From assembly GCF_022605725.1 (NCBI RefSeq), contig NC_065553.1, positions 4,030,001 through 4,094,000 on the forward strand: 64,000 nucleotides of DNA, written 5' to 3'. This document shows positions 21,590-33,808 of this stretch, piece by piece (the first letter of the stretch is position 1; every line of letters starts with the position of its first letter). Both the position numbers and the translations under genes were made by a program. The notes below the pieces were generated by a model that was given only the letters and a program-made list of their open reading frames with translations, was not told the DNA's origin and did not search any database. Source of the DNA: Anthonomus grandis grandis. Its lineage: Eukaryota > Arthropoda > Insecta > Coleoptera > Curculionidae.

Positions 21590-22385
21590 CTCAAAAATCC
21601 GCAACGGAAGGGGTGACAACCCATCCGTCCATTTCAATAAATGCACATAAAAAAAAGACCCGCTCATCATAATCATCATCGTCACCGGGGCGAAAAAAAA
21701 TAAAAATCTGCGTTTGCGCCTTCGTCATTTACACCCCCTCGCGTTACGCACGTTCTAAAATGTTCAAACCCCCTCGGCCTTCTTAGTCATCGCATTCACC
21801 CGCCTGCTGCTCTCGTATCGAGTCGCAACTACGGTCCAGAACAACCCTCCCGCTCCCGCAATATCGTTTTTCGATCTTCCGTCTTTGTTCGACACGTTAC
21901 GTTTGACGGCCCCGTAGGTCGTAGCTAATCATCGATAGCGCTTCAAAACAAAACATTTAGCACGGGTGACTAGACTGAGAAAAATTTCAATCATGGCCTG
22001 CTGCTACCGCCTCGTTCGGTTTTAGTTTGACGTTTGTGCTTTCGCGCGATGCGTTGTTATTGTTGTTTTGTTTGAAGTGCTTGCTGCTTCTGATCGCGTT
22101 CATTGCATTTTTATGATTGTTTTGTGCATTATTTAGGACAAAACTGAATTTATTTAATTTGATTGTAATAAAAGGGAAAAACTTGGTGAATGGACCCGTA
22201 AGTTGTAAGAGAGAAAGGCGATTTCAATAAAGTGCTTCGCGTAAGATTCGACTTGAAGTGAAACGTTTGATAAGCACGGATTTCCGCACGTTTGTTGCCT
22301 GCTAAATACTGTAATTCGCGTTTTATTCAAAGAACGTTAGACCGTAGTATTCAGTCAAGAGAAGGCTTCAAAGTGGTTTTCAAAG
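21590..22385 (+). promoter_or_regulatory. CpG-rich promoter-like region with probable 5' UTR exon
   Basis: This is one of the few stretches rich in C, G and CpG, with no stop-free coding frame or transposon likeness. It ends AAAG at 22385 followed by the strong donor GTATGT at 22386. A TCAGTC initiator-like word lies near 22352 and an ATAAAAGG word near 22170. I read it as a promoter plus non-coding first exon of a + strand gene, with the exon at 42.1 kb as the likely next one. Transcription start and exon start cannot be fixed from sequence alone. Confidence 0.5.
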
Positions 22386-22829
22386 GTATGTATCGCAAAG
22401 AAATGTTGCATGTGGGGTCAAAATCATATTCATAGTTTTAACTGGCTTTAGCTGGATAAACTAGTTTTTGCGTATCAATGTGGGGCAGCTGTTAAAGAAA
22501 TGACCGCCTACTTGCTATAAATAGTTAATGAAGGCAAGAGTTGATTTGCAAACTTTTCCATATCATCTTTCACAAATATTGGAAAAATTAAATTGTTTCC
22601 GGACCTGTTTAAGGGGGAATGAAACAACAAATCACATCATGTGAAAGTCACAAAGTCACCAAAATTTAATATTTGTCGTTTCGTCTTAAGTTCATTTCTT
22701 TCTAAATATTTACATTTAGGTCATTAATCTGCCTTTGCTTCACTGTTTTTCACATGCCAATTTACGTAACATTTTTCAGTTTTCCTGATTAGTTATACAG
22801 TCAGACACGCAGTTGCTTAAAATTATGAG

Positions 22830-25800
22830 CCGTCTGAAATGAATCTATAGCCTGATGAAATCACTCAGCTGCCTGAAATTGGAAAAAAACTGTTAGTCCA
22901 AATCATAAATGAAACACTTGTAGTCAGCTCAATTGCCTGGAATAATGAAACTACTCAATAATCTGTAATTGTAAAAAAAACCTGATGTGAATCCTGTAAT
23001 TACATAAAATTCAACTCAGTTGCCTAGAATTATGAGTCTGAGCAGTAACCTGAAATTAATCTACAACATGCTAAAACCACTCAACTGCCTGAAATTGAAA
23101 AAAAAACTGTTCAGTCCATGAAATATAAAAAAATTGTGATCAGAGCTCAATTGCTGGAACTCATAATGGAACTAAGTTAAAAAAAAAAATTAGGAATTTA
23201 GTAACCAAAAAAAGTTGAAACTGCTTAACAACTTGAAATGAATATACAGTCTGATGAAATCACTCAATAGTGATTTCAAACATTGTGTGAAAAAAAACGA
23301 AACGGGCAGTTTAAGTCAGAAACTAATTCCCTAAAATTATGAAACCTGTCAGCAATCTGAAATGATTCTACATCCTGCAGAAATCACTCAACTGCCTGAA
23401 ATTGAAAAATCAATGAAAAAGTTCAGTCTATGAAATATAAAAAAATTGTAATCAGAGCTTAACTGCTGGAACTCATAATAGAACTAATCTAACTAAATAA
23501 CAGCAACCTGGACTAAATCGACAGCCTGATGAAATTACTCAACTGCCTGGCATTATGAGTCTGACAAGTAGCCTGGAATGAACTTACAGTCTGCTGAAAT
23601 CACTCAACTCCTTGAAGTTAAGTAAAAAATACTGAATCCATTAACCAAAGTTACGGAGTTGAAATCAAGGCTTAACCTCCGTGGAATAATGAAACTCCTT
23701 AACAACTTGAAATGAGTCTGATGAAATCACTTAACTGTTTGAAATTGAAAAAAAAACGATCAGTTAAAATCAGACCCCCCAGTTGCCGAAAATTGTGAAA
23801 CCAGTCAGCCGTCGGAAATTAAGCTATGGCCTGATGGAATTACTCAATTGCCTGAAGTGTTTGCAGCACATAAATGAAAAATTAGCAGTCAGAGCTCAAT
23901 TGCCTGGAATAATAAAACCAGTCAGCAACTTGAGATTAGAGAACATCTATAAATCCATTACATAAAATGAATAATTTGCAGTTAGTTCCATTATTCCAGG
24001 CAGTTGGAATAATGGAACCACTTAAAAAATCTGTAATTAATCTATGCCATAATGAAATCACTCAATTACCTGAAATTAAAAAAGAATCTGTAAGGCCAAC
24101 ACATAAAACGAAGAAGTTGAAGTCAGGGCCTAGTTACTTCAAATTATAAAACCATTCAGCAATGTAAAAGCAATTTCCAGCCTGATAGAATCACTGAATT
24201 GTCTGAAATCGGCAAAAACTGTAAGTGCAGTACATAAAATGGAGAATTTTTAGTCAGAGCTTAATTACCTGGAATAATGAAACTAGTCAGCAACCTGGAA
24301 TTAGAGAAAAACTATAAATCCAGTATATAAAATGATGATGTTGAAGTCAGAGTTTAACTGCCTGGAATAATGAAACTATTCAATAATCTGTAATGAATCT
24401 ACAGCCTGAGAAAATTATTGAACTGTCTAAAATTACTTTAAAAAATGTGTTCATAAAATGCAAAATTTGTAATCAGAGCTCAATTGCTGGAACTCATAAT
24501 GGAACTAAGTTAAAAAAAACTTAGGAATTTTGTAACCAAAAAAAGTTGACACTGCTTAACAACTTGAAATGAATCTACAGTCTGGTGAAATCACTCAATA
24601 GTGATTTCAAACATTGTGTGAAAAAAAAACGAAACGGGCAGTTTAAGTAAGAAACTAATTCCCTAAAATTATGAAACCTGTCAGCAATCTGAAATGATTC
24701 TACATCCTGCAGAAATCACTCAACTGCCTGAAATTGAAAAATCAATGAAAAAGTTCAGTCTATGAAATATAAAAAAATTGTAATCAGAGCTCAACTGCTG
24801 GAACTCATAATAGAACTAATCTAACTAAATAACAGCAACCTGGACTTAATCGACAGCCTGATAAAATTACTCAACTGCCTGGCATTATGAGTCTGACAAG
24901 TAGCCTGGAATGAACTTACAGTCTGCTGAAATCACTCAACTCCTTGAAGTTAAGTAAAAAATACTGAATCCATTAACCAAAGTTACGGAGTTGAAATCAA
25001 GGCTTAACCTCCGTGGAATAATGAAACTCCTTAACAACTTGAAATGAGTCTGATGAAATCACTTAACTGTTTGAAATTGAAAAAAAAACGATCAGTTAAA
25101 ATCAGACCCCCCAGTTGCCGAAAATTGTGAAACCAGTTAGCCGTCGGTAATTAAGCTATGGCCTGATGGAATCACTCAATTGCCTGAAGTGATTGCAGCA
25201 CATAAATGAAAATTTTGCAGTCAGAGCTCAATTGCCTGGAATAATAAAACCAGTCAGCAACTTGAGATTAGAGAACAACTATGGATCCATTACATAAAAT
25301 GAATAATTTGCGGTTAGTTCCATTATTCCAGGCAGTTGGAATAATGGAACCACTTAAAAAATCTGTAATTAATCTATGCCATAATGAAATCACTCAATTA
25401 CCTGAAATTAAAAAAGAATCTGTAAGTCCAACACATAAAACGAAGAAGTTGAAGCCAGGGTCCAGTTAGATCAAATTATAAAACCATTCAGCAATGTAAA
25501 AGCAATTTCCAGCCTGATAGAATCACTGAATTGTCTGAAATCGGCAAAAACTGTAAGTGCAGTACATAAAATGAAGAATTTTTAGTCGGAGCTCAATTAC
25601 CTGGAATAATGAGACTAGTCAGCAACCTGGAAAAAAAAGAAAAACTATAAATCCAGTACATAAAATGACGATGTTAAAGTCAGGGTTTAACTGCCTGGAA
25701 TAATGAAACTCTTCAACAATCTGTAATGAATCTACAGCCTGAGAAAATTATTGAACTGTCTAAAATTAACAAAAAAAACTGTGAGTGCGTTCGTAAAATG

Positions 25801-26900
25801 CAAAATTTGTAATCAGAACTCAATTGCCTATAATAATAAAACTACTCAATAATCTAATCACAAAACAAATTAACCACTAACGAACCACTTCGATAATGAT
25901 GTTAAAACTTTTTTAATCTGCTGAAGATGCTAACATCGTTAAGGAGACACGTGTCGAGAATAAAATAAAGAGTTTTGGTTAGTGGTAAAAGTATTTTGTG
26001 ATTTGTGTCATCCCAAAGTTTCCACCCATATCATAGGACTACTCAATAAGTTGTAATGAATCTAATGAAATGCGTGGAATAATGATACTTGTAAGCAAAC
26101 TGCATGAAGTTGAAGAAATACTGTCTCCATTAACCATAATTACGATCACATGGTAATGAAATCACAAACACAAATGTTTGGAATTGAAAAAAAAAACGAA
26201 CAGTTAAAATCAGACTCCCAGTTGCCTAAAATCATGAAGTGACAGCCTGATGAATTTACTGTGCATTCAATACATAAAATCAAGAAACTCAACTGCCTGG
26301 AAATATGAATGTGTTCAATAGCCTGGAATGTATCCACATCCTGATGAAATAACTCCAATGCACTAACTAAAAAAGGTACTATAATGAAACCAAATCATCC
26401 AAATGAATTTAAAGCCAGGAGTTGAAAAAAACTGAATCTGGTACCCAAAATGATGCAGTTGAAGTAGGGGCTTAACCTTTTAGGAATAATGAGACTACTT
26501 AACAACGTTGAAAAAAAAATACAAAAAACGGACAGTTGAAGTCGAAGCCTAGTTTCCTGAAACTCTGAAACAGCCCAAAAGGAAACTATCGACGGACTGA
26601 ATCATAACCTGAAATTGGAAAAGAAAATATTTGTCATCTATATAAGAAAATACATGAAAATTTATAAAAATACTAACAAAAATACATGGTATAATTGCCT
26701 GGAATAAACAATGATTGCTTAACTGCCTGAAAATAATATAATTCTGTTTAAAAATAAATCCATATAATAAAAAAAAACCTCCAGATTAAGTGCCTGTAAT
26801 TACAGAAAACAAAAACAGGGTTTAATTACTTGGAGAAGTCAATGGCCCAAAAGCATAAAATCAGAAAAAAGTTTGAACAAACGGAATGACGCAACACAAT
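22830..26900. repeat. Degenerate array built on CAACTGCCTGRAAT
   Basis: Words such as CAACTGCCTGGAATAATGAA, GATGAAATCACTCAAYTG, CTGAAATTGAAAAAAA and CAGCCTGATG recur every 45-70 bp with much variation. Phrases like ACATAAAATGAAGAA and GTCAGAGCTCAA separate them. The pattern is continuous for about 4 kb and thinner up to 29 kb. Open frames inside are by-products of the repeat. Confidence 0.85.
23141..25811. repeat. 1.33 kb tandem duplication inside the array
   Basis: 23141-24473 and 24474-25811 align base for base over most of their length, offset 1333 bp. Shared idiosyncratic words include CCCCCCAGTTGCCGAAAATT, GGAACTCATAATGGAACTAA and TCCATTATTCCAGGCAGTTG. The copies differ by scattered substitutions and small indels, so the duplication is much younger than the basic 50-70 bp array. 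Confidence 0.9.
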
Positions 26901-27179
26901 AATTTAAATAAAAATAAACGGCTGTTTTAACAACCGAAATAAAATTTTAAAAATCAGCTAAAGGCAGTGAAATTCAAGAAATCAATGGCTTTTTTTCCTG
27001 AAACGGATATTTGTTGCTCTACTTCAGAGCCTGAAAAAACAGTGAAAGGTAAAGCACCATAATTCCAAATTCAGCAGCATTCCGAAGCAGTTTAAGTCAT
27101 TTGTCTATTTCTTATAAAGTGTGCGATAAGTACCCGACAATAAGCGCAACGTGAGATCACTTGAGAGAAGAAAAAGACT

Positions 27180-27560
27180 TTCCTATCGGCCGGAAGGGTG
27201 GTGGCCACTGTTTTCAGGGATTCACAAGGTATGATTCTCATCGACTACTTGGAGAAGGGCCTTAAAAAATTATTTGGCCGCTTTGATGAAAAGCAGCATT
27301 TGGCCAAGAAAAAAGTGATCTTTCACCAGAACAATGTAAAACTTCCGTCATATTCTAGCCAACGTATTTTCCAGTTTTGGCCTTTTGTGACTTTTTATTT
27401 CTACACTTGTGGGAGTCAGAAATTTGAGTCGAATGAAACCTCATTTCGTCACGGAGGTCTAATTTAAGTAACTAACTTTCGTCATGGAGGTCTAACGTAT
27501 CAGAGAAGTTAAAGGGATTGGAGCATTGCTGAGTCCAGTGTATTAAGCTAAAAAGATACT
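27180..27560 (+). pseudogene. Mariner (DD34D) transposase relic, copy 1
   Basis: A frame at 27198-27467 reads DSQGMILIDYLEKGLKKLFG, then HLAKKKVIFHQNNVKLPSYS. These correspond to the G-VI-L-I-DYL and AKKKV-FHQDNA blocks of mariner transposases, with the second D changed to N. The third block is degenerate. The N-terminal half is deleted. Confidence 0.6.
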
Positions 27561-28839
27561 GTTTAGAAATAAATTTCTAGTTTACCAAAATTCTTTGCCT
27601 TTAAAGTTGGATTTCCAAAAAGAAAAGTGTTACATCAAATCCTCGTCAGGTTTAAGGCTAGATGCCAAGAGGATCTCATCTTACGAAGACTCGAAAGCTG
27701 GAGTATCTGGAGAAAAACTAAGACGAGGAGAGTTCTTCCAGCTATGGAGAAATCTTGACACAGTATTCCAGGCAGAAATCAGCGGTTTTTTGTTTTTAAT
27801 ATTAACTGATTTCAGTCTGTAAGTAAGATGGACAGGCGAGTGAACGAGTGCGCGTGCTAATTTTCATTTTTACCTAGAAGGTATTATATTTTTGCATAAT
27901 AAAAATTAGCCGCCCTCGTAATGACATGGTGAGACCTGCCGTGCAATCTTGAGGTCTTTTTACCTGAACGGAAAAAAATTGAAACAGTACCTAAAATGAA
28001 GAATTTATAGTCAGAGATCAACTATTTGGAGTAATGAAACTACTCAATAATCTATAATGAATCCACATCCCGGAATTCAAAAAAAGTTGTGAATCCAGTA
28101 CATAAAATCATAAAGCTTAACTGCCTAGGATCTGCCCAATAGCTTGAAATGTATATATAATACAGCTTGATGAAATCACTCAAATGTCTGTAATTGAAAG
28201 AAATACTTTAAATGCAGTATACATAAGATGAAGATGTCTAAGTCAGAGCTCAACTGTCTGTAATTTTCACAAAGCTACTTAGTAATCTGAAATGAACCTA
28301 TAACCAGAAGTTGAAAAAGAAACTGACGTTGGTACCCAAATTGGATAAAGTTGAAGTCGGGGCCCAGTTGCCTAAAATTATGAAACCAGTTAGCACCCTG
28401 AAAGGAATCTACAGTTGGATGGAATTACTTAACTGCCTGTAATAGGAAAATAAAATATATCTAAAAATGGTATGGAAAATATGTGGTCTAACTTCCTGAA
28501 ATAAATATTGATTGCTTAACTGCTTATAAATACTATTATAATTGTATCTAAAAATAAATCCATGCAATAAAAAAAAATCTCCAGGTTAAGTGCATGTAAT
28601 TAAAGAAGAAAAAAAGACCTTAATTACTTGGAGAACTTAATGGCTCCATTACCTGTCAAAACAAAAGCATAAAATTAGAAAAACGATTTAAAAAATGTAA
28701 TGACGCAGTCCAATGATTTAACTAAAAATAAAGTTCTGATTTAAAAGCTGAAAATTTAACAAAAAAACAGTTTTTCACCCTGAAACGAATACTTATTGCT
28801 CTACTTCGGCGCCTGAAAAAACAGTGACAGTTAAACGCC

Positions 28840-29430
28840 CTAATTGGAAACGAACAACAAGCGCAAACGTAAGATCATTTCAGAGCAGTATTTGACACTG
28901 TTTAAGCAAGGTTCTGCAATGTTTCGTAAACGTCGACGAAACAATGATCCACTGGTATACACCAGAGACCAAGGAACAGTCGAAACAGTGGAACTCATCC
29001 AGCAAACGTGTTCCGAAGAAGGAGAAGACAATCCTATCGGCCGGAAAGGTGGTGGCCATCGTTTTCTGGAATTACAAGGTGTGATTTATATCAACTACCT
29101 TGGAGAAGGCCTTAAGAAATTATTTGGCAGATCTTATGAAATGCATCAATTGGCAAAGAAAAAAGTGTTCTTCCATCATGACAACGCAGATGTCCGCCTT
29201 ATTCTATCCATCGTATTTTCTAATTTGGCGTCGTGCGACTTCTTTTTATTTCTAAATTTGAAAAAGTCAGAAATTTGAGTCGAATGATACCACCTCATTC
29301 CCTCACTCTACAAAACACATTTTTTACACAGGTTAAAGGGGTTGGAGCACTGCTGCGTCCAGCGTATCGAGCTAAAAGAAGACTGTTCAGCAATAAATCG
29401 CCACTTTGCCAAAATTCCATTCCAATATAG
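28840..29430 (+). pseudogene. Mariner (DD34D) transposase relic, copy 2
   Basis: The frame 28844-29278 has GVIYINYLGEGLKKLFGRSY, then LAKKKVFFHHDNADVRLI with the second D kept, then SNLASCDFFLFLNLKKSEI with the third D. Downstream, in another frame, QRIELKEDC and AKIPF match the mariner C-terminus (C-I-ELKGDYVEK). The middle has deletions and the first D block is absent. It is the partner copy of the 27.2 kb relic. Confidence 0.65.
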
Positions 29431-29821
29431 ACTCCCAAATACTTCTTCCATAAGCCCTTTGCTATCACGTTTACTCCTGGATGTCATGAGGATCTGATCT
29501 TGATGAAGGCTTCAGAGCTAAAAATCGTTTGAGTTTTTAATCAGTTCTAACGGTGAGTGTAATATACAGGCGAATCAACAAGTTCACGCGGTAGTTTATC
29601 TTTTTAAGTTAAAGCTATTAGATTTTCGTATAAAAAAATAGCTGCCCTGGTAATGACGTGGTGAATTAGCTACCTGCTGTGGGGTCTTTGCGCCAGCCTT
29701 GGCATGGTCACTGGTGTATGTCCGATGCAGTTTTTAAGTTATAAATTGATCTAAAAATTCCGTTAAATGGGCACAACAAAGCCAGACAGCCAAATAAAGT
29801 CAAAAAGCGGATGTGTACATA

Positions 29822-31473
29822 CAGTGGCCCAGAAAAGTCATGGTACAATAGAGAATTACAATACAAATTTTATTTATAATTTTTTTATGAAATAAAAATC
29901 AATTTTTACTTTTATGTATTTATTTTTTCTAATGCCCTACATCATAACATAAACCTATTTCCATAATATATCTAACATACAATAAATAAAAAAATAAAAT
30001 AAAATTTCTTACAAAAATTTAATCCACAAAAGTCAAGGTACATTTCAGACTATGGGCTAATAAAGTTCTGTCAATAACGCGTGGGAAAACCCTTCAGTTT
30101 AATAACCTCTTTTAAGCGATTTGGCATTAAATGAACTACTTTTTTCGTCACATCGTTGGATATTTTTGGCCACTCTTCTAAAATTACCTGTTTTAAGTCT
30201 GATTTATTATGAATCACATGTTGCCGAATTTTTCTCCCCAAAACATCCCATAAATGTTCTATAGGATTAAGATCGGGACTTTGGGGAGGAGTTTCCAGCA
30301 GATGGGGAGTATTAAAAACCAACCACTGACGTACTGTATAAGCTTTGTGCTTAGGGTCGTTATCCTGTTGAAAGTAATAGTTCTCATGCAACCCTAATTT
30401 TTCAGCACTGGCACGTAAATTTTCTTTTAAAATATTTAAGTATACTTTTTGATCCATTGTTTCGTCGATAAAAACAATATTTCCTACACCTGAAGTTGCC
30501 ATGCAACCCCAAACCATTACTCCACCTCCTCCATGTTTCACTGTTTTGATTGTATTTTTCGGATTAAGAGCTTCACCGGGTTTCCTCCACACCTTGACAC
30601 GACCATCGGACCCAAAAATGTTAAATTTACTTTCATCTGACCAGATAACTTTATCCCAGAAATCAAGTTCAATAGACTTGTACTTTTCAGCGAATTCCAG
30701 TCTCTTTTTTCTATTAATATCGCTAACATGGGGCTTCTTACGTGCACTACAGGATTTGTATCCACCCTGGTTAAGTTTCCGGCGAACAGTTTCTTCATGA
30801 ACAGATACTCCAAACATTTCTCTTAACTCTGATGATATTTGTATGGCACTTTTCTTTGGGTCCTTCTTAATTTCATTTAATATGTACCGGGATTCGCGCT
30901 CTGACAGCTTCCGAGGACGTCCTGTTCGCGTTTTATTTTCAATTCTGTTTTCATTTTGAAAACGATTTACTACTTTTTGTATAGTGGACCTGCTTCTTTT
31001 AATCACTTCTGCAATTTTGGTGTATGATTTTCCCTCTCTATGCAAATTAATAATAATTTTCCGCTCACTGACACTTAATTCGGTTCTTCCCATGATTATC
31101 ACTGTATTTACCAGTCAAAGTTAAGAAGAAATTTTCTAGTGAATACTGAAAACGAATGCCAGAATAGTATTAGAGGAATGTTCTTATTAGCAAATAACAA
31201 AATAACAATAAATTTAAAAGATACTTGCATATTTTGATTTACACAAATTAAGAGTACCTTGACTTTTGTGGATTAAATTTTTATAGAAAATTTTATTTTA
31301 TTTTTTTGTTTATTGTGTGTTAGATATATTATGCAAATAGGTTTATGTTATGATGTTGGGCATTGGAAAAAATAAATACATAAAAGTAAAAATTGATTTT
31401 TATTTCATATAAAAATTATAAATAAAATTTATATATAAATTGTCTATTGTACCATCACTTTTGTGGTCCACTG
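29822..31473 (-). mobile_element. Tc1-like element, apparently full length
   Basis: The ends are CAGTGGCCCAGAAAAGTCAT at 29822 and the inverse ending TGTGGTCCACTG at 31473. TA flanks both ends (29820-29821 and 31474-31475). The inverted ends are unusually long, about 220 bp, and carry a second repeated word (AAAAGTCAAGGTAC at 30031-30044, inverted at 31257), which fits two binding sites per end. One uninterrupted transposase gene lies between. Length is 1652 bp. Confidence 0.93.
30071..31093 (-). CDS. Tc1-type DD34E transposase, intact
   Basis: Starting at MGRTELSVSER (31093; an ATG three codons upstream at 31102 is less like the family) the protein is 340 aa, the normal Tc1 length. Residues 5-55 form the first helix-turn-helix, residues 58-62 GRPRK are the hinge motif, and a second DNA-binding half follows to about 120. 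The catalytic D153 (IWSDESKF), D244 (FQQDNDPKH) and E279 (SPDLNPIEHLWD) are present, with 34 residues between the last two. GGGGVMVWGCM is the glycine-rich box. No stop or frameshift is seen, so it may be active. It cuts and pastes its own element in the nucleus at TA. Confidence 0.95.
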   Translation of the reverse strand: MGRTELSVSERKIIINLHREGKSYTKIAEVIKRSRSTIQKVVNRFQNENRIENKTRTGRPRKLSERESRYILNEIKKDPKKSAIQISSELREMFGVSVHEETVRRKLNQGGYKSCSARKKPHVSDINRKKRLEFAEKYKSIELDFWDKVIWSDESKFNIFGSDGRVKVWRKPGEALNPKNTIKTVKHGGGGVMVWGCMATSGVGNIVFIDETMDQKVYLNILKENLRASAEKLGLHENYYFQQDNDPKHKAYTVRQWLVFNTPHLLETPPQSPDLNPIEHLWDVLGRKIRQHVIHNKSDLKQVILEEWPKISNDVTKKVVHLMPNRLKEVIKLKGFPTRY

Positions 31474-31475
31474 TA

Positions 31476-31799
31476 GTTAATTCGGACGTAGAAGTAGACA
31501 AACTACACCGTGCACTGGTTGACTGTCCTCCTGTGTATAGACTTAAAGCTCAGGTGAACTCTTAACGTAATAAGAACAATAAATTTGATGAAAACAGGAA
31601 AGGTAATCGCTTGTTCTAAATATTTTGCTCCAGTCGCAAACCTTTCATTAAATTACTCTTTTTTATTCCCGATTCCTTACCCTTACAGATCATGATTACT
31701 TAATAATCCTTTTCGTGCAACTTAATTTCATCACGATTTATTCCCATCAAATGTCGATGTCACTGTCCTGATCCCATCCAGATAAATCTCATGTAACAT
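31476..31799. other. Unassigned flank of the Tc1 insertion
   Basis: No gene recognised. A GACTGTCCTCCTGTGTATAG stretch near 31520 is GC-richer but short. Confidence 0.3.
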
Positions 31800-32130
31800 T
31801 TACCGTACTACAAAGGGGATATATTTAAGGGAGAGGGTTACATAGTTAGGGAAGTGCCCCCCTTCAAGCCTCGAGCATTTTAAAAATGTTCGACGATCCA
31901 AACGGATTTTCGTCTGTTTCAATTCGGACCGCGATGGAGAAGACAAAGAGAGATATCGACGGGTCTTTTTTTTACAAATCCGAACCCCGGGCTAGTTAAA
32001 GAGTCGGAAAATCCCGGAGGGATAAAACGAAAATGCTTTTAAAGAGGGACGCTACCGTAAATAACTTTCGGCAGCCCTTATTAAGACGATTGAATCGGAA
32101 TTGTTACTAGCGTAGCTAATACCAGTGTAA
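31800..32130. promoter_or_regulatory. GC-richer non-coding block, possible conserved element
   Basis: Compared with its AT-rich surroundings this block has many GC-rich words (AAGTGCCCCCCTTCAAGCC, GAACCCCGGGCTAG, AATCCCGGAGGG, TTTCGGCAGCCC). It has no long open frame or transposon likeness. Inside an inferred intron this fits an enhancer-like conserved element, but conservation cannot be seen from one sequence. Confidence 0.3.
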
Positions 32131-32649
32131 CAATTCCTGAATTTAATTGAGAATAAGCATGTGATGTAACGTTTAGTAAACATTAATTAAACACGTAACC
32201 GTGAATAAGCCGTTTCCTACATCGAGTTGCTGTGATGCGGCTGAAATCTAATCATATTATGTTAAATATTCTTGATGTGACTCATCCGTCGGCTTTGCAA
32301 TAATTTATTGACTTGATCAACGTGTTGCGTGGGGATTCTTAAGTAGGTAACAATGAATTATCATTCTGGGAATTGGGTTGGCGTATCTTGATAAGAATTT
32401 CAATAATGTAAAGAAATAGTTTATCTTATGTTGCCCATTGATCTTAGAGTTATTTCCAGTTTCTTCATTCCAGTCTTTTCCAGTTTGCCGAATAATGGTT
32501 AGCTTAGTTTAGAGCCTGCTAGTAATATTTCACTAGAATTTCCAGCATTCAATTAAATTATGATGACTTCTTTGCAGGCAACCCATCATTTGTTCGAACG
32601 GTCTTCGTAGAGAGTTGAGCTACCATAAAGCATAGAACTGCTTACAGTG

Positions 32650-33195
32650 CCTTTTTACCCTTGCTAACCAAGACAACACTGGTGCAACCTCAAAAACTTT
32701 AGAAGAAATGGACCAAAGAAAGACATGATGCTAACCATTGGCATTTAGTGCTGCTGTCGAGGCGTCTCTTAATATTGCGAAGCTGCAAAATACTCAAAGT
32801 CAGGTAGAAACACTTACAGATGGTATATATTAGGAAAAACTACTGAATGAAGGAATAAGCCACAGAATGCCTTGCACTATTTTAGTGGAACATTTACAAG
32901 CCTTACAACAGGGAATACAAAAACCAACAACAGCTGAAAGCTAGAGGGTTGGTATAAATTACTAGCTTTATATCCAGTGCTTGCTGAAGAACGCCTACTT
33001 GCGATGATTTATGCTGGAGAAATTGTCAGAGAAAAGACTCTTAAAGATAATTTGCGGCTTTAATTTTACAGTGTTACTATTTTGCCAAGAGTTTGCAGAC
33101 GGTAGGTCAGAATTATTGGAGGCTTGGGATTGTTTGAAAGTTCACTTATGACTGGCTGTTAAAGAATCTAAACTTGATTATAACTATTAAATAAG
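32650..33195 (+). pseudogene. Unrecognised decayed protein-coding sequence
   Basis: The + strand has coding-like runs broken by stops. LAFSAAVEASLNIAKLQNTQ follows from about 32740. HRMPCTILVEHLQALQQGIQ follows near 32855. LALYPVLAEERLLAMIYAGE with IVREKTLKDNLRL follows near 32963-33060. SELLEAWDCLKVHL follows near 33110. Frame changes and at least three stops occur. It could be a retroelement gag or a dead copy of a host gene. I do not recognise it. Confidence 0.45.
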
Positions 33196-33800
33196 AGGAC
33201 GCCAATTAGTTTTTTTTTTTAAATGAAAGAAAACTAAGAAAAAGACTTGGTATATAGGTTTCAATTAACAATTAAATGACCCTGGATAAGGTAGATTTAA
33301 AGAGGCAAAAAAAAATCAAAGATATGTACACACCTCATGTTCTAATCTGATAAATGTTAATAATTTGCAATGAATTAAAATATAAATAATGATGTAGATA
33401 TGAATAAAATAAGTTTGACAAAAGTAACATTTAAATTATGATTTGGCTACTAAGTAGATTTCAGCACTTGAAAATTTAATTGCAATTATTAAAGTTTTTA
33501 GTATATATTGGTATTAGGCAGGGAAAAGTTCATGAACCTTTTTACCATATCAGCCTTAACCGTCTTATATCTACTTAACTACCAAAAAGGGTACTGAGAA
33601 ACACTGAACAAAAAATAATTAATATTATAGATAAGAAATTGACGTATTAAATTATGACATTGATTAAATATTTGTAACATTAAATTGAAATAAAAGGTAT
33701 ATTAATAAAAATTTAAATAAGTGAGACAAATCTATGGTTAGTAATATTTAAATAAATGGAATAAACTGGCCTGTATATTCCTCCAAGAAATGAACGGCTA
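33196..33800. other. Unassigned AT-rich sequence
   Basis: No gene or clear repeat. It ends at the 8-bp target duplication of the following element. Confidence 0.4.
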
Positions 33801-33808
33801 GCCTTCAA

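Larger units (their letters stand above)
26660..29730. repeat. Old 1.8 kb segmental duplication carrying mariner pieces
   Basis: 26660-27960 and 28480-29700 share order and wording: GATTGCTTAACTGCYTRWAA, AAAAATAAATCCATRYAATA, TTAATTACTTGGAGAA, AAAGCATAAAATYAGAAAAA, then mariner transposase remains, then GCCGCCCTCGTAATGACATG versus GCTGCCCTGGTAATGACGTG. The GCCTG array units lie between the copies. The two mariner relics therefore come from one insertion that was duplicated. Confidence 0.7.

Noticed and set aside
23967..25469. Two similar 60-codon open frames (near 23967 and 25281)
   Set aside because: They are copies created by the 1333-bp duplication and consist of array units; no domain or gene signals.
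22830..26900. CRISPR-like array
   Set aside because: Units are degenerate, spacing is irregular, there are no constant repeats with unique spacers and no cas genes; the DNA is eukaryotic.
30501..30800. Plus-strand 99-codon frame
   Set aside because: Antisense to the intact Tc1 transposase.
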